Of a stretch of DNA of 64,000 nt, positions 19,520-30,306 are shown one piece after another (position 1 is the first letter of the stretch; every line of letters begins with the position of its first letter). Location: NCBI RefSeq assembly GCF_000308635.1, contig NZ_BAGD01000022.1, positions 1 through 64,000 of the forward strand, read 5' to 3'. A model generated the notes under the pieces. The model was given only the letters and a program-made list of their open reading frames with translations. It made no database searches and was not told the origin of the DNA. The translations under genes and the position numbers were made by a program. Source of the DNA: Nocardia otitidiscaviarum NBRC 14405. Its GTDB lineage: Bacteria; Actinomycetota; Actinomycetes; Mycobacteriales; Mycobacteriaceae.

Positions 19520-19657
19520 GTGAAGTGCAGAGAACGAGTTGACGGCACAGTTGCGTGCTACCTCAGGCGCACTGCGGAAGCCGGATTTCACCCGCTTCCG
19601 GCCTGTCACGAGAACGATGCCAGCAAGTACTCACGCATGATGCAGCAAAGGAGCTAG
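19520..19657 (+). CDS. possible 45-residue ORF before the DUF397 gene
   Basis: A GTG-initiated frame of 45 codons with GGGGGAG about 10 nt upstream. The peptide begins VKCRERVDGTVACYLRR and contains three cysteines. No family was recognised. It ends 4 nt before the DUF397 start, and the ribosome site of that gene lies inside it, which suggests coupling if it is translated. It could also be chance. Confidence 0.25.
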   Translation: MKCRERVDGTVACYLRRTAEAGFHPLPACHENDASKYSRMMQQRS

Positions 19658-19661
19658 AACC

Positions 19662-19871
19662 GTGAAGGTGGATTTGGCAGGCGCCTCATGGCGCAAGAGC
19701 AAACATAGCGGCCCGAATGGAAACTGTGTGGAAGTGGCGTTTCTGCGGGACGGCAACATCGCGGTCCGCGACAGCAAGGACCACGGCCACGGCCCGATCC
19801 TGGCATTCACGCCGGGCGAGTGGGATGCGTTCGTGATGGGCGTATCCGACGGAGAGTTCAAGCGCGCCTGA
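19662..19871 (+). CDS. DUF397 domain protein, orphan
   Basis: A 69-residue DUF397 protein. Diagnostic parts are SWRKSKHSGPNGNCVEVA (9-26) and VRDSKD, then an EWDAFV-type end. These proteins usually sit beside an XRE/DUF5753 (WhiJ-like) regulator and act with it in actinobacterial development and antibiotic control. Here no such regulator adjoins. The nearest one is 8 kb away on the tRNA-Ser island and shares a similar dyad in its promoter. The GTG has AAGGAG 9 nt upstream, and an intrinsic terminator follows the gene. Confidence 0.88.
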   Translation: MKVDLAGASWRKSKHSGPNGNCVEVAFLRDGNIAVRDSKDHGHGPILAFTPGEWDAFVMGVSDGEFKRA

Positions 19872-19886
19872 TCCGAAGAACAGGTG

Positions 19887-19922
19887 GCCCCGAGTCAACG
19901 CGGACTCGGGGCTGTGTTTTTT
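19887..19922 (+). terminator. intrinsic terminator of the DUF397 gene
   Basis: A perfect 10-bp stem GCCCCGAGTC/GACTCGGGGC with a 6-nt loop, followed by TGTGTTTTTT. Confidence 0.85.
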
Positions 19923-20001
19923 GCCCTCCGCTTCGCTCGGTCCAGAACCGAGACGCGCCGCGAACCCGGAGCGTGACGGTCGGGGTCGGGGGGTGCGGGG
20001 G

Positions 20002-21633
20002 TCAATCGGTGTGGTGGCCGTTGCCTTCTTCCTGGGCGCGGCGGAGGACGGCCAGCTGTTTGTGTTCTTCCTCTTGTTCGGTGGCGCGGTGTAGGTCGCG
20101 CTCGGCGTCGGGGTCGGGGCGGAAGAAGGCGCCGGTGCCGGGGCGGCCCGCTATGCCCAGTTCGTTCATCTTTCGGGGGACGCGGGCACCCTGGTATTCC
20201 AGCGGGATCGGGTGGCCGTGGGCGTCGACGGGGCCCAGGGGCTGGTGCAGTTCGATGTACTCGCCGTGCGGAAGTCGGCGCACCACACCGGTTTCGATAC
20301 CGTGGTCGAGAATCGCGCGGTCACTGCGTTGCAGGCCCAGGCAGAGCCGGTAGGCCACGTAGTAGGCCAGCGGCGGCAGCAGGAGCAGGGCGAAACGGAA
20401 TCCCCAGGTCGTCGCATTGAGCGAGATATGGAATCCCAGCGCGATGATGTCGTTGACGCAGGCCAGCGTGAGCACGAGGTAGAAGGTCAGCGACATGGCC
20501 CCGATCGCCGTGCGGGTGGGCACGTCCCGGGGGCGTTGCAGCAGGTTGTGGTGGGCGCGATCGCCGGTGAGCCGCTTCTCGATCCACGGATAGGCGATGA
20601 GCAGTACGAAGATCAGCGGCATGAGGATGGCCACCGCGAACGCGCCGGGCACGGTATGGCCGAAGATGTACAGCTCCCACGGCGGGAACAGGCGCAGGAA
20701 TCCGTCGGTCCACATGAGGTAGAAGTCCGGCTGCGTACCCGCCGACACCTGGGAGGGGTTGTACGGCCCCAGATTCCAGATCGGATTGATCTGCAACAGC
20801 CCGCCCATGAAGGCGAGGATCGCCAGGTTGAACGCGAAGAACGCGCCCTGGTCCAGCGAGAAAACCGGCACGATGCGGGTGCCGATCACATTGCGTTCGG
20901 TGCGTCCCGGGCCGGGGTACTGCGTGTGCTTCTGGTACCAGACCAGCGCGATGTGCGCGGCCACCAGCGCGATCATGATGCCGGGGAACAGCAGCACGTG
21001 CGCGATGTAGAGCCGCGGAATGATGATGGTCCCCGGGAAGTCCCCGCCGAACATGAGCCAGTGCAACCAGGTGCCGATGATCGGCGTGCTCATGGTGATG
21101 CCCGCGAAGGCGGCGCGCAGCCCGGTGCCGGAGAGCAGATCGTCGGGCAGCGAGTAGCCGAAGAAGCCCTCGAACATGGCGATGATCAGCAGCAGCGAGC
21201 CGAGTACCCAGTTGGCCTCGCGCGGTCGCCGGAACGCACCGGTGAAGAAGACGCGGGACAGGTGCACGATCATGGACGCAGTGAAAAGCAGTGCGGCCCA
21301 ATGGTGTACCTGCCGCACGAACAGTCCGCCACGCACATCGAAGGAGATCTCCAGTGTGGACTCGTAGGCGCGTGACATGGTGACGCCACGCAGCGGCTGG
21401 TAGGTGCCGTCGTAGACGACGTGCGCCATCGACGGGTCGAAGAACAACGTCAGATACACGCCGGAGAGCAGCAGGATGATGAAGGTGTAGAGCGCGATCT
21501 CACCCAGCAGGAACGACCAGTGGGTCGGAAACACCTTGTTGATGGATCGCTTCAGGAATGCGGCGGCTTGATACCGCGCATCCATGGCATCGGCTTGTTC
21601 GGCCGCTCGACGGCCCGCACGTGAAGTTGCCAT
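20002..21633 (-). CDS. qcrB: cytochrome bc1 complex cytochrome b subunit, orphan copy
   Basis: A 543-residue actinobacterial cytochrome b with quinol oxidation sites and two b haems in the membrane. Helix B carries the haem histidines in VHHWAALLF and VHLSRV; helix D carries them in YIAHVLLFP and AAHIALVW. The Qo-site motif is QPDFYLMW, usual for this phylum. A charged C-terminal tail ends in Glu-rich sequence. Normally qcrB lies in a qcrCAB operon beside ctaE. Here neither the Rieske nor the cytochrome c gene is present, so this is a detached or second copy. It is divergent from the acyltransferase gene. Confidence 0.93.
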   Translation of the reverse strand: MATSRAGRRAAEQADAMDARYQAAAFLKRSINKVFPTHWSFLLGEIALYTFIILLLSGVYLTLFFDPSMAHVVYDGTYQPLRGVTMSRAYESTLEISFDVRGGLFVRQVHHWAALLFTASMIVHLSRVFFTGAFRRPREANWVLGSLLLIIAMFEGFFGYSLPDDLLSGTGLRAAFAGITMSTPIIGTWLHWLMFGGDFPGTIIIPRLYIAHVLLFPGIMIALVAAHIALVWYQKHTQYPGPGRTERNVIGTRIVPVFSLDQGAFFAFNLAILAFMGGLLQINPIWNLGPYNPSQVSAGTQPDFYLMWTDGFLRLFPPWELYIFGHTVPGAFAVAILMPLIFVLLIAYPWIEKRLTGDRAHHNLLQRPRDVPTRTAIGAMSLTFYLVLTLACVNDIIALGFHISLNATTWGFRFALLLLPPLAYYVAYRLCLGLQRSDRAILDHGIETGVVRRLPHGEYIELHQPLGPVDAHGHPIPLEYQGARVPRKMNELGIAGRPGTGAFFRPDPDAERDLHRATEQEEEHKQLAVLRRAQEEGNGHHTD

Positions 21634-21726
21634 TCGCGGTCACCCCGCCCCCGCAGGAGAGTGAAATACTTCTACTACAGACGGTAGCACGCAGTGCCGT
21701 TGGGTCGGGCCGGAATTCCGGCCGAT

Positions 21727-23196
21727 ATGGTCGCGGGCGTGAACTCGCTGGCGCCTCGGGACGCGACCATGTACTGGCTGTCCACCCGCACCCGCAATGA
21801 TTTGTTCCTGCTGTACTGCTTCGCCGATACCGGTGTGCCCACAGCGGAATTGCGTACCGCCATTGCCGAGCGAACCACCCGCATTCCAGATTTGCTGGTC
21901 CGGGTGCTGGACGTTCCTGCGAACCTTGCGTATCCACGTTGGACGCCCTGCGAGTTCGCTGACAGCCAGCTCCTCGAGCACACTCTCGATAAATCCGACT
22001 GGTCTGAACTTCTTGCTGCCCTCGGCAAACTCGTGGGCACCGGTCTCGACGCCGCCGACCGTCCCTGGCGGCTGCATCTGTTCCGCGGCATAACCGATGC
22101 CCCGACCATGAACGGCCCCGCCCTGATCGCGGTCCTCCAGGTTTCCCACGCCCTCGCCGACGGCCGCCACGCCGCCGCCCTCGCCCGCGCGCTGTTCACC
22201 GAGCACGACGGGGGAGCGCCGTTCCCCTTGCCGCTCAGCGAGAATGACGCGAGAACAGACTGTGCGAACGACGTGGGTCGGACGGACGGGAGCGGCAGCC
22301 TGGCCGCGTGGTGGTCCGCCGTGTTCCCGGATCGCGCGACGAGTTGGCTCGCGGCGGCAAGCGCATTGCCCGCCATACCGATAGGCATGGCCCGCACCGT
22401 CTTTCGCGGCTACACCGCCTACCGCGCGCAGCGCGAGCTGGGGGAGCTGACCGTGCGGGGCGAACTTCCGCCACCATCGCCCGGCTACCCGCCGAATCTG
22501 CTGCACGGCACGGGCTCGGTCCCCGCCCACGCGGTCCGTGTTCGCGTGTATGACGTGGCCGACCTGCGCACCCCCGGGTACACCGTCACCGTCGCCGCAC
22601 TCACCGCGGTGTCATTGACCCTGCAGCGCTACCTCAGCGCCCGGGGCCGGCCAGCCGACGCCCTCGGCGCTCAGGTTCCCATGGCCGTCTCCGGCGACTC
22701 CGGCGGCCGCCGCAACAGTTACCGCGACCTCTCGGTAGACCTCGCCATCGACGAACCCGACCTGTGCCGTCGGGCCGACCGCATCGCCGCGACCATGGCC
22801 TCCCGCCGCACCCGGGCGACCCACCCCCTGCACGCCGCCCAGGACGCGGTGACCGCCGCCCTCCCGGCCCCGATCCTGCACCGCGACGTCACCACCTACC
22901 CGATCGACATCCTCCCCGACCAGGTCTCGGGCCACACCGTCGTCTCCAGCGTCCACCGCGGCCCCGCCGACCTGACCCTCGGCAACGGCCGCGTCCACTT
23001 CACCGCCGGGTTTCCGGCCCTGGGATCCGTCATGCACCTCACTCACGGCATCCACGGTCTCGGGGACACGGTCACCTTCTCGGTGCACGCCGATCCGGTC
23101 GTCATCCCGGACCCCGACGCCTACGTCCGTCTGCTGTCCACGGCCGTGACCGAGGTGGTCGCCGCGCTGCGCTCGGGGCGCACAACTCCTTCGTGA
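21727..23196 (+). CDS. WS/DGAT-like acyltransferase with altered active-site motif
   Basis: A 489-residue protein resembling wax ester synthase/diacylglycerol acyltransferases, which use acyl-CoA to make storage lipids in mycolata. The N-terminal LAPRDATMYWL matches the usual family opening. The active-site HHxxxDG appears as SHALADG, keeping the catalytic second histidine and DG but with Ser for the first His. The C-terminal region has the family-like GHTVVSSVHRGPA. Starts are uncertain: ATG 21727, or GTG 21739 which would begin right at NSLAPRDA. It may be a divergent acyltransferase rather than a standard WS/DGAT. Confidence 0.7.
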   Translation: MVAGVNSLAPRDATMYWLSTRTRNDLFLLYCFADTGVPTAELRTAIAERTTRIPDLLVRVLDVPANLAYPRWTPCEFADSQLLEHTLDKSDWSELLAALGKLVGTGLDAADRPWRLHLFRGITDAPTMNGPALIAVLQVSHALADGRHAAALARALFTEHDGGAPFPLPLSENDARTDCANDVGRTDGSGSLAAWWSAVFPDRATSWLAAASALPAIPIGMARTVFRGYTAYRAQRELGELTVRGELPPPSPGYPPNLLHGTGSVPAHAVRVRVYDVADLRTPGYTVTVAALTAVSLTLQRYLSARGRPADALGAQVPMAVSGDSGGRRNSYRDLSVDLAIDEPDLCRRADRIAATMASRRTRATHPLHAAQDAVTAALPAPILHRDVTTYPIDILPDQVSGHTVVSSVHRGPADLTLGNGRVHFTAGFPALGSVMHLTHGIHGLGDTVTFSVHADPVVIPDPDAYVRLLSTAVTEVVAALRSGRTTPS

Positions 23197-23277
23197 GCGT
23201 CGGTCACGATCGGACTTACAGCCGCCCCCTCGCCGCGTGGCCCGACCGTGTCCGGACTCGGCGGGCGGCGGATCCGG

Positions 23278-23856
23278 TCAGCCCGCCTTGGCGGCGGCCT
23301 TGGCCTGCTTCTTGAACTCGCGGACCTGGGCGAGAGATTCGGCGTCGGTGACGTCGGCGACCGAGCGTCGGGAGTTCTGCTCGCCGTAGGCACCGGCGGC
23401 CTCGCGCCAGCCCTTCGCCGCCAAGCCGTCCTGTTTGCCCAGCAGCGCCAGGAAGATGCGGGCCTTCTGGTCACCGAAACCGGGCAGGGCCTTGAGTCGC
23501 TTCAGGACTTCCTTGCCGTCCGGGTCGCCGTCGGTCCACAGACCGGCGGTGCGGCCGTCGTAGTGCTCGATGATGTAGTGCGCCAACTCCTGCACCCGCC
23601 GCGCCATGGAGCGCCCGTAGCGGTGGATGGCGGGCGGCGTGGCCCCGATCTCCTCGAACTCGGCGGGATCGGCGGCGGCGATGCGGTGGATGTCGAAACC
23701 GCCCATCCGGTCCGCGATCTTCTGCGGGCCGCGGAACGCGTGCTCCATGGGGAACTGCTGGTCCAGGGCCATGCCGACGAGCAATGCGAAGTCGTCGGTG
23801 GAGAGCAGCTCATCGGCCTGCGGATCCTGCGCGATACACAGCTTGCGGGTCGCCAT
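23278..23856 (-). CDS. HhH-GPD-type base excision repair family protein
   Basis: A 192-residue actinobacterial protein of the HhH-GPD superfamily. The N-terminal helix LLVGMALDQQFPMEHAF and the helix-hairpin-helix LPGFGDQKARIF (about residues 125-136) are visible. It is shorter than MutY or Nth and has no Fe-S cysteine loop. Activity on damaged bases is inferred from the family only. The C-terminus is a Lys/Ala-rich tail (FKKQAKAAAKAG) that could contact DNA. The ATG at 23856 is chosen because the conserved part begins there. It is divergent from a methyltransferase gene. Confidence 0.75.
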   Translation of the reverse strand: MATRKLCIAQDPQADELLSTDDFALLVGMALDQQFPMEHAFRGPQKIADRMGGFDIHRIAAADPAEFEEIGATPPAIHRYGRSMARRVQELAHYIIEHYDGRTAGLWTDGDPDGKEVLKRLKALPGFGDQKARIFLALLGKQDGLAAKGWREAAGAYGEQNSRRSVADVTDAESLAQVREFKKQAKAAAKAG

Positions 23857-23947
23857 GGCATCGATCATCGCACTTCGGCACGCACTGTCGAGCGAGAAGG
23901 GGTGCGACGGCGACCGCATCCGTGCGCAACCGGGCGAAGAGCGCTAT

Positions 23948-23979
23948 CGTGACGCATATCACAGACCATGTGATGCGTC
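23948..23979. promoter_or_regulatory. Crp/GlxR-like site within a longer inverted repeat
   Basis: CGTGA-CGCATA-TCACA (23948-23963) matches the TGTGA-N6-TCACA consensus at 9 of 10 positions. It is also the left part of an inverted repeat GACGCAT-AT-CACA ... TGTG-ATGCGTC ending at 23979. It lies just upstream of the methyltransferase -10 element. Confidence 0.45.
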
Positions 23980-23994
23980 GTCCCCGAACACAAG

Positions 23995-24006
23995 TAGGCT
24001 CGGCCC
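23995..24006 (+). promoter_or_regulatory. leaderless-type -10 element of the methyltransferase gene
   Basis: TAGGCT, then CGGCCC, then ATG at 24007. No ribosome site is present. Confidence 0.5.
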
Positions 24007-24861
24007 ATGCCTGACACTATGGCCTCCCCCACAGTGGGCTCCGTGCCGCATAACGGCACGCGGTCCGGGCTGGCACCGGATCGGTTCGACAAGAACGGCC
24101 AAGACCAACTCGTCGACGTCCGCGACCTACGCGCGGCACTACCCGCCATCCGCAGCCTGCGGCACTGGGCCCATGAGGCGCTCGCCCCGCAGCCCGGCGA
24201 AAGCGCCCTCGACATCGGCTCCGGCGCCGGGTCCGAGGTGCTGACCTTCGCCGACCGGGTCGGCCCCACCGGCCTGGCCATGGGCGTCGAACCCGACCCG
24301 GCCCTGCTGGCCGCCGCCGAACGGCGGGCCGCCAACCACGGCTCCAGCGCGAAATTCATGTCCGGTGACGCCTACGGGCTGCCGTTCGGCAATGACACCT
24401 TCGACGTCGCCCTGTGTGAACGGGTCTTCCAGCACCTCACCGCGCCCACCCGCGCCGCCGGTGAGATCGCCCGCGTGCTCGCGCCCGGCGGTCGCGTCGT
24501 GGTGATGGACAGCGATTGGGGCACCGCCATCGTGCACCCCGGCGACCGCCGCGTGGTGAACGAGGTCATCGACACCATGATCGCCAGCACCACCAATCCG
24601 TACGCGGGCCGCCAGCTCGCCGGGCAGCTCACCCGGGCGGGACTGGTCATCGACGACATCGGCTCGCACGCGCTGGTCCAAGACCGCAGTGCGGGCGCGG
24701 GCGCACTGGTCGCCCGCGTCGCCGATATGGCCGTCGCCCGCCGGGCCATCACCCAGGAGCAGCGCGACCAGCTGGTGGCGGACCTGGAGGCCGGTGCGGC
24801 CTCCGGCGATATCCACCTGTCGGTGACCATCTTCGCCGTCCTCGCGCACAAACCCGCCTGA
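24007..24861 (+). CDS. class I SAM-dependent methyltransferase
   Basis: A 284-residue methyltransferase of the UbiE/Methyltransf_11 type. Motif I is ALDIGSGAGSEV (about residues 67-78), motif II-like GVEPDPALLAAA follows, and post-motif residues SGDAYGLPFGNDTFD and ARVLAPGGRVVV are present. The substrate is unknown. The transcript is probably leaderless. A Crp-like site and a long inverted repeat lie just upstream, so expression may follow cAMP or another signal. The gene is followed by a triple 15-bp repeat and a strong terminator. Confidence 0.85.
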   Translation: MPDTMASPTVGSVPHNGTRSGLAPDRFDKNGQDQLVDVRDLRAALPAIRSLRHWAHEALAPQPGESALDIGSGAGSEVLTFADRVGPTGLAMGVEPDPALLAAAERRAANHGSSAKFMSGDAYGLPFGNDTFDVALCERVFQHLTAPTRAAGEIARVLAPGGRVVVMDSDWGTAIVHPGDRRVVNEVIDTMIASTTNPYAGRQLAGQLTRAGLVIDDIGSHALVQDRSAGAGALVARVADMAVARRAITQEQRDQLVADLEAGAASGDIHLSVTIFAVLAHKPA

Positions 24862-24868
24862 CGGCTGA

Positions 24869-24913
24869 GTTCATTCGGAGAAAGTTCATTCGGAGAAGGT
24901 TCATTCAGAGAAG
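24869..24913 (+). repeat. three tandem 15-bp repeats
   Basis: GTTCATTCGGAGAAA, GTTCATTCGGAGAAG and GTTCATTCAGAGAAG stand head to tail, 8 nt after the methyltransferase stop and directly before a terminator stem. Each unit contains the GGAGAA or AGAGAA core. The unit length of 15 keeps one reading frame. Confidence 0.9.
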
Positions 24914-24950
24914 CCAGCGGCGCGCACCGGGCAACGGTGCGCGCCGCTGG
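24914..24950. terminator. strong hairpin between convergent genes
   Basis: A perfect 16-bp stem CCAGCGGCGCGCACCG/CGGTGCGCGCCGCTGG with a 5-nt loop, between the methyltransferase and aspC. No T-tract is present. Confidence 0.8.
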
Positions 24951-24979
24951 CATTCGTGGTCATGTCCGTGGCATGTGCC

Positions 24980-27695
<2,716 letters not shown>

Positions 27696-27749
27696 CCCCT
27701 CAGCTGCCCGTTTTGCCGTACACCCGGATCAGCCGCTATATTGCTCAGC

Positions 27750-27838
27750 GGAGGATTCGCCTAGTGGCCTATGGCGCTCGCCTGGAACGCGGGTTGGGTT
27801 AACAGCCCTCAGGGGTTCAAATCCCCTATCCTCCGCCA
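27750..27838 (+). tRNA. tRNA-Ser (anticodon GGA), CCA encoded
   Basis: A class II tRNA with acceptor pairing GGAGGAT/ATCCTCC, discriminator G and an encoded CCA. The anticodon stem CTCGC/GCGGG encloses CTGGAAC with anticodon GGA. The long variable arm and T arm GGGGTTCAAATCCCC are present. Its 3' end is the attachment site of the island that follows. Confidence 0.95.
27813..27838 (+). other. probable attL of the genomic island (tRNA-Ser 3' end)
   Basis: The last 26 nt of tRNA-Ser(GGA) have a mutated relative at 31340-31363. A tyrosine integrase remnant starts 90 nt away and points toward the tRNA, the usual geometry for integration at a tRNA 3' end. Confidence 0.6.
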
Positions 27839-27849
27839 GTGGGATAACG

Positions 27850-27879
27850 CCCGCTACCAGCTCAAACGCTGGTAGCGGG
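27850..27879 (+). terminator. hairpin after tRNA-Ser
   Basis: A perfect 12-bp stem CCCGCTACCAGC/GCTGGTAGCGGG with a 6-nt loop, followed by the T-rich TGTTCCTCGTT. Confidence 0.75.
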
Positions 27880-27928
27880 TGTTCCTCGTTCCGGGCCATG
27901 CAACACGATATGCAACAAGGGTCCGCTG

Positions 27929-28129
27929 TCAGCCTGCGTCACGGCCCGTAACCGCGCCAGCGAGCAAGTCGGCCGCCGACCGTTTCATGGTGGGCGTCAC
28001 ATGGCTGTAGACGTTCATGGTCGTAGTGATCGTGGTGTGCCCGAGTCGCTCCTGAACGATCCTCGGATTGACGCCCAGCTCCAGCAGGATGGTTGCGTGT
28101 GTGTGCCGCAGGCCATTGATCGTGACCAC
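27929..28129 (-). pseudogene. C-terminal fragment of a tyrosine integrase
   Basis: Sixty-six codons matching the end of a phage/ICE integrase: INGLRHTHATILLELG with the Arg and His of box II, VQERLGHTTI with the second His, and the nucleophile Tyr in MNVYSHV. The frame is open about 60 nt further upstream without a credible start. The arm-binding and core-binding domains and the first catalytic Arg are missing, so it cannot recombine. It lies beside tRNA-Ser and points toward it, as integrases of tRNA-targeting elements do. Confidence 0.85.
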
Positions 28130-28221
28130 AGGTAGAGCCGCGCCCAGTGTCCTTTCTCCCCAGGGCTCGTAGACCCAGGGATAGGTACAGAATGAGATAC
28201 AGATTGGAAGTGCTCGGCCCG

Positions 28222-29055
28222 CTACGAGCGCGTTTCGCGCGCCTTGTAGATCAACGCTCGCGCAGTCTTGCCGGTAACCGATTGTGAGGCAAGAATATTG
28301 AAGGCGCGTCCGTATATGGCAATCTCGCGGGGCTGAGTAATGGTCAGTTCTGCGGCCGTGCCTTCGACCATTACCAACCGGTCGTCGTACATCGCGAAGT
28401 TGCTGGAGACGACGAGCACCTCTGCCTGGGCGGGCACAATGCCTATCGTCACGCGGGGCATGCCGATGGCCGCGCTTAGTCGGTCGAGCTGCCCGATCAT
28501 CACTTCGTCGTTGCCGACGGTTCCGTGTAGGGCTTGCTCAGCGATGACGAAATGGAATCGGTGATCGCGTTTGTAGAGGATCTGTTGCCGCTCCATACGC
28601 TTCGCGACGCCCTCGGCGAGATCGTTGGGTATCCGGTAGAACTCGATCCCGGCCCGGAGTTTCGCCTCTGCGTACTCGGGTGTCTGCAAGAGTCCCGGAA
28701 CGATCTGCGGTTGATAGACGCGAATGTCCTTAGCTTCGGCCTCGATTCGTAGCGACTTCTGTTGCCGCCGTTTGAGTCCGGTGCTGAGCACTCGCCGCCA
28801 TTCGACGTACGCGGCGTCAATGTTGTGGAGGGTGGCCAACAGGTCGGGGAGCTGGTCGTTATTGCCTGTGTGTTCGCAGTAGGCTCGTAGGTCGGCGTCA
28901 CTGGGCTTAGTAATCGCGGATTCGAGCTTGGACACCTTCGATTCGTGCCAGCCGGACAGCTCGGCTAGGCGGCGGCCGGTCAGCCCTGCGGCACGGCGAA
29001 GCTCTCGGAGGCGTGCCCCGAGAGCTTCGCGTGCGTCGTAAACGCTGTTCGTCAT
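28222..29055 (-). CDS. XRE-family regulator with DUF5753 (WhiJ-like)
   Basis: A 277-residue cytosolic regulator. The N-terminal helix-turn-helix (residues 10-50) includes LRELRRAAGLTGRRLAELSG and WHESKVSKLESA. The DUF5753 domain follows, with the marker VYQPQIVPGLLQTPEYA and a C-terminal half ending KARETRS. Such proteins normally work with a neighbouring small DUF397 protein; none is next to it here. Its start overlaps the stop of the DUF6879 gene (ATGA), making it the last gene of a three-gene operon. A GTTTGC/GCAAAC dyad upstream of the operon is a candidate operator. Confidence 0.9.
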   Translation of the reverse strand: MTNSVYDAREALGARLRELRRAAGLTGRRLAELSGWHESKVSKLESAITKPSDADLRAYCEHTGNNDQLPDLLATLHNIDAAYVEWRRVLSTGLKRRQQKSLRIEAEAKDIRVYQPQIVPGLLQTPEYAEAKLRAGIEFYRIPNDLAEGVAKRMERQQILYKRDHRFHFVIAEQALHGTVGNDEVMIGQLDRLSAAIGMPRVTIGIVPAQAEVLVVSSNFAMYDDRLVMVEGTAAELTITQPREIAIYGRAFNILASQSVTGKTARALIYKARETRS

Positions 29056-29588
29056 TGCTTTGCGAACTCACTACCCACGTAATCGGCGTATGGAATCGCC
29101 AGCTTCCACAATCGTTGCCGTACCTCCTCGCAGTACGCGGCAATCCGCGGATCGGTGGTCACCGCGAGCCCCGCCGGGCGGCCCTCGCCGTTGACCAGGT
29201 TGTACGCCACCCGCTCGGCATCCATGAGCCACCAGTCGTCCGAAGGCACTTCGCCCGCGAGGTGGCGCGGCAGATAGCGGATGTCCTCGCCGTCGTTTAC
29301 CCGTACGTCGGTCACGGACAGCAACCAACGGTGATAGTCCGTGTGCGGCACAGTCACCACTCGCACCCTGGACACCGTTACGCCCCGGCTGCGAGCATCC
29401 GCGATGAGATCCGGCCATTCCCGGCTAGGCGCGGGCACGGCCTCCTCTCCGGAGAGATAGCGACGTATCCGTTCCTCCTCTTCGGGTACGGCGTAGGTGT
29501 CTCGCTGTTCGAGATGGAACGCCGAGCGCTGGCATTCCGCGAATAAGCTCGGCCATAGTCCCGGTTCGTCTCTAGGCCGCAGGAGCAC
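29052..29588 (-). CDS. DUF6879 family protein
   Basis: A 178-residue cytosolic protein of the DUF6879 family often coupled to XRE/DUF5753 genes in actinobacteria. Family traits are the opening LFAECQRSAFHLEQRDTY, the Arg-rich RVRVVTVPHTDYHRWLL and DDWWLMDAERVAYN in the C-terminal third. Biochemical function is unknown. Its GTG start lies 17 nt inside the end of the preceding gene, and its stop overlaps the regulator start, so all three proteins are probably made in fixed ratio. Confidence 0.8.
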   Translation of the reverse strand: MLLRPRDEPGLWPSLFAECQRSAFHLEQRDTYAVPEEEERIRRYLSGEEAVPAPSREWPDLIADARSRGVTVSRVRVVTVPHTDYHRWLLSVTDVRVNDGEDIRYLPRHLAGEVPSDDWWLMDAERVAYNLVNGEGRPAGLAVTTDPRIAAYCEEVRQRLWKLAIPYADYVGSEFAKQ

Positions 29589-29916
29589 CGTAGAAAGCCC
29601 TTTCCGTCTTGGGTACCTCGATAGCAGTCTCGTGGGGCTCGATGCTCATCTGAGCGAGCGTTTCGGCTTCCGTGATCGGCCGACCGGTGAGCGTGAACGT
29701 GCCCCGCCCGGTGTCGGTGAGCGGCGTACCGATGAACGTATCCGGTTCGGCGAACCCGAGCAGTAGGTGCGGGATTTCGACCGTTCCGGGTCTTGCGGTC
29801 CTCCATCCGATGATCACGTACGTTCCATGATCGCTCGCGTAGAGCGTGGGGCATTCGCCAACATCCGAGCCACCTTTGCCTAAGTACGTCAGTCGCAGGA
29901 TCGGTCCGTCCGACAT
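29572..29916 (-). CDS. unknown 114-residue protein, first gene of the XRE operon
   Basis: A 114-residue soluble protein with no family recognised. It begins MSDGPILRLTYLGKGG and has a Cys at ECPTLYASD and a Trp-Arg in IIGWRTARPG. The predicted pattern is beta-rich in the first 80 residues with an amphipathic helix after AETLAQMSIEP. The ATG has GGAG 8 nt upstream. It overlaps the DUF6879 gene by 17 nt in another frame. A dyad about 90 nt upstream of its start is the probable control site of the operon. Confidence 0.65.
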   Translation of the reverse strand: MSDGPILRLTYLGKGGSDVGECPTLYASDHGTYVIIGWRTARPGTVEIPHLLLGFAEPDTFIGTPLTDTGRGTFTLTGRPITEAETLAQMSIEPHETAIEVPKTERAFYGAPAA

Positions 29917-30005
29917 GATCAGTCTCCTGTCTAGCGGTGTGCTGCCGTGTGTTTCGGCACTTTCTATGGTTCCTCGCAGATGCTCATTGGGGGATGTTTT
30001 GCCCA

Positions 30006-30028
30006 GTTTGCTGCAAGATGCTGCAAAC
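30006..30028. promoter_or_regulatory. GTTTGC/GCAAAC dyad upstream of the XRE operon
   Basis: GTTTGCTGCA-AGA-TGCTGCAAAC, 10-bp arms with one mismatch. It shares AGTTTGC and GCAAAC with the dyad upstream of the orphan DUF397 gene at 19402-19417. It is a candidate operator for the WhiJ-like regulator. Confidence 0.5.
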
Positions 30029-30143
30029 CGCTGTACCGGCCGTTTCGCTCGTTCGTAGCGTCGATTCAGGCGTTCGGGGCCGGTGCAGTCGGCTCGGTCC
30101 CGAACTGCCTCGCCAGCGTGTGACCGCCTGCCGGGGAGAGACC

Positions 30144-30305
30144 GTGAATCATCAACTACTGCAACGGAAGCCGGGAACGCGCTGGTTCACGGCCTGGACA
30201 GTTCCTATGCCGTCCGTCGATCTGATGGCACGGTTCGCCGCTGCGGCCGATCGCTGGGCCGCCTGCCCTTCCGCAGATTCCGACCGACCACAGACGAGGG
30301 GCTGA
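30144..30305 (+). CDS. possible 53-residue protein coupled to the resolvase-like gene
   Basis: A GTG-initiated frame of 53 codons with GGGGAGAG directly upstream at good spacing. The peptide begins VNHQLLQRKPGTRWFTAW and is otherwise unremarkable, with an Ala-rich helix and a Pro/Asp tail. Its stop lies 1 nt before the ATG of the resolvase-like gene, which suggests an operon. No family was recognised. Confidence 0.45.
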   Translation: MNHQLLQRKPGTRWFTAWTVPMPSVDLMARFAAAADRWAACPSADSDRPQTRG

Positions 30306-30306
30306 G

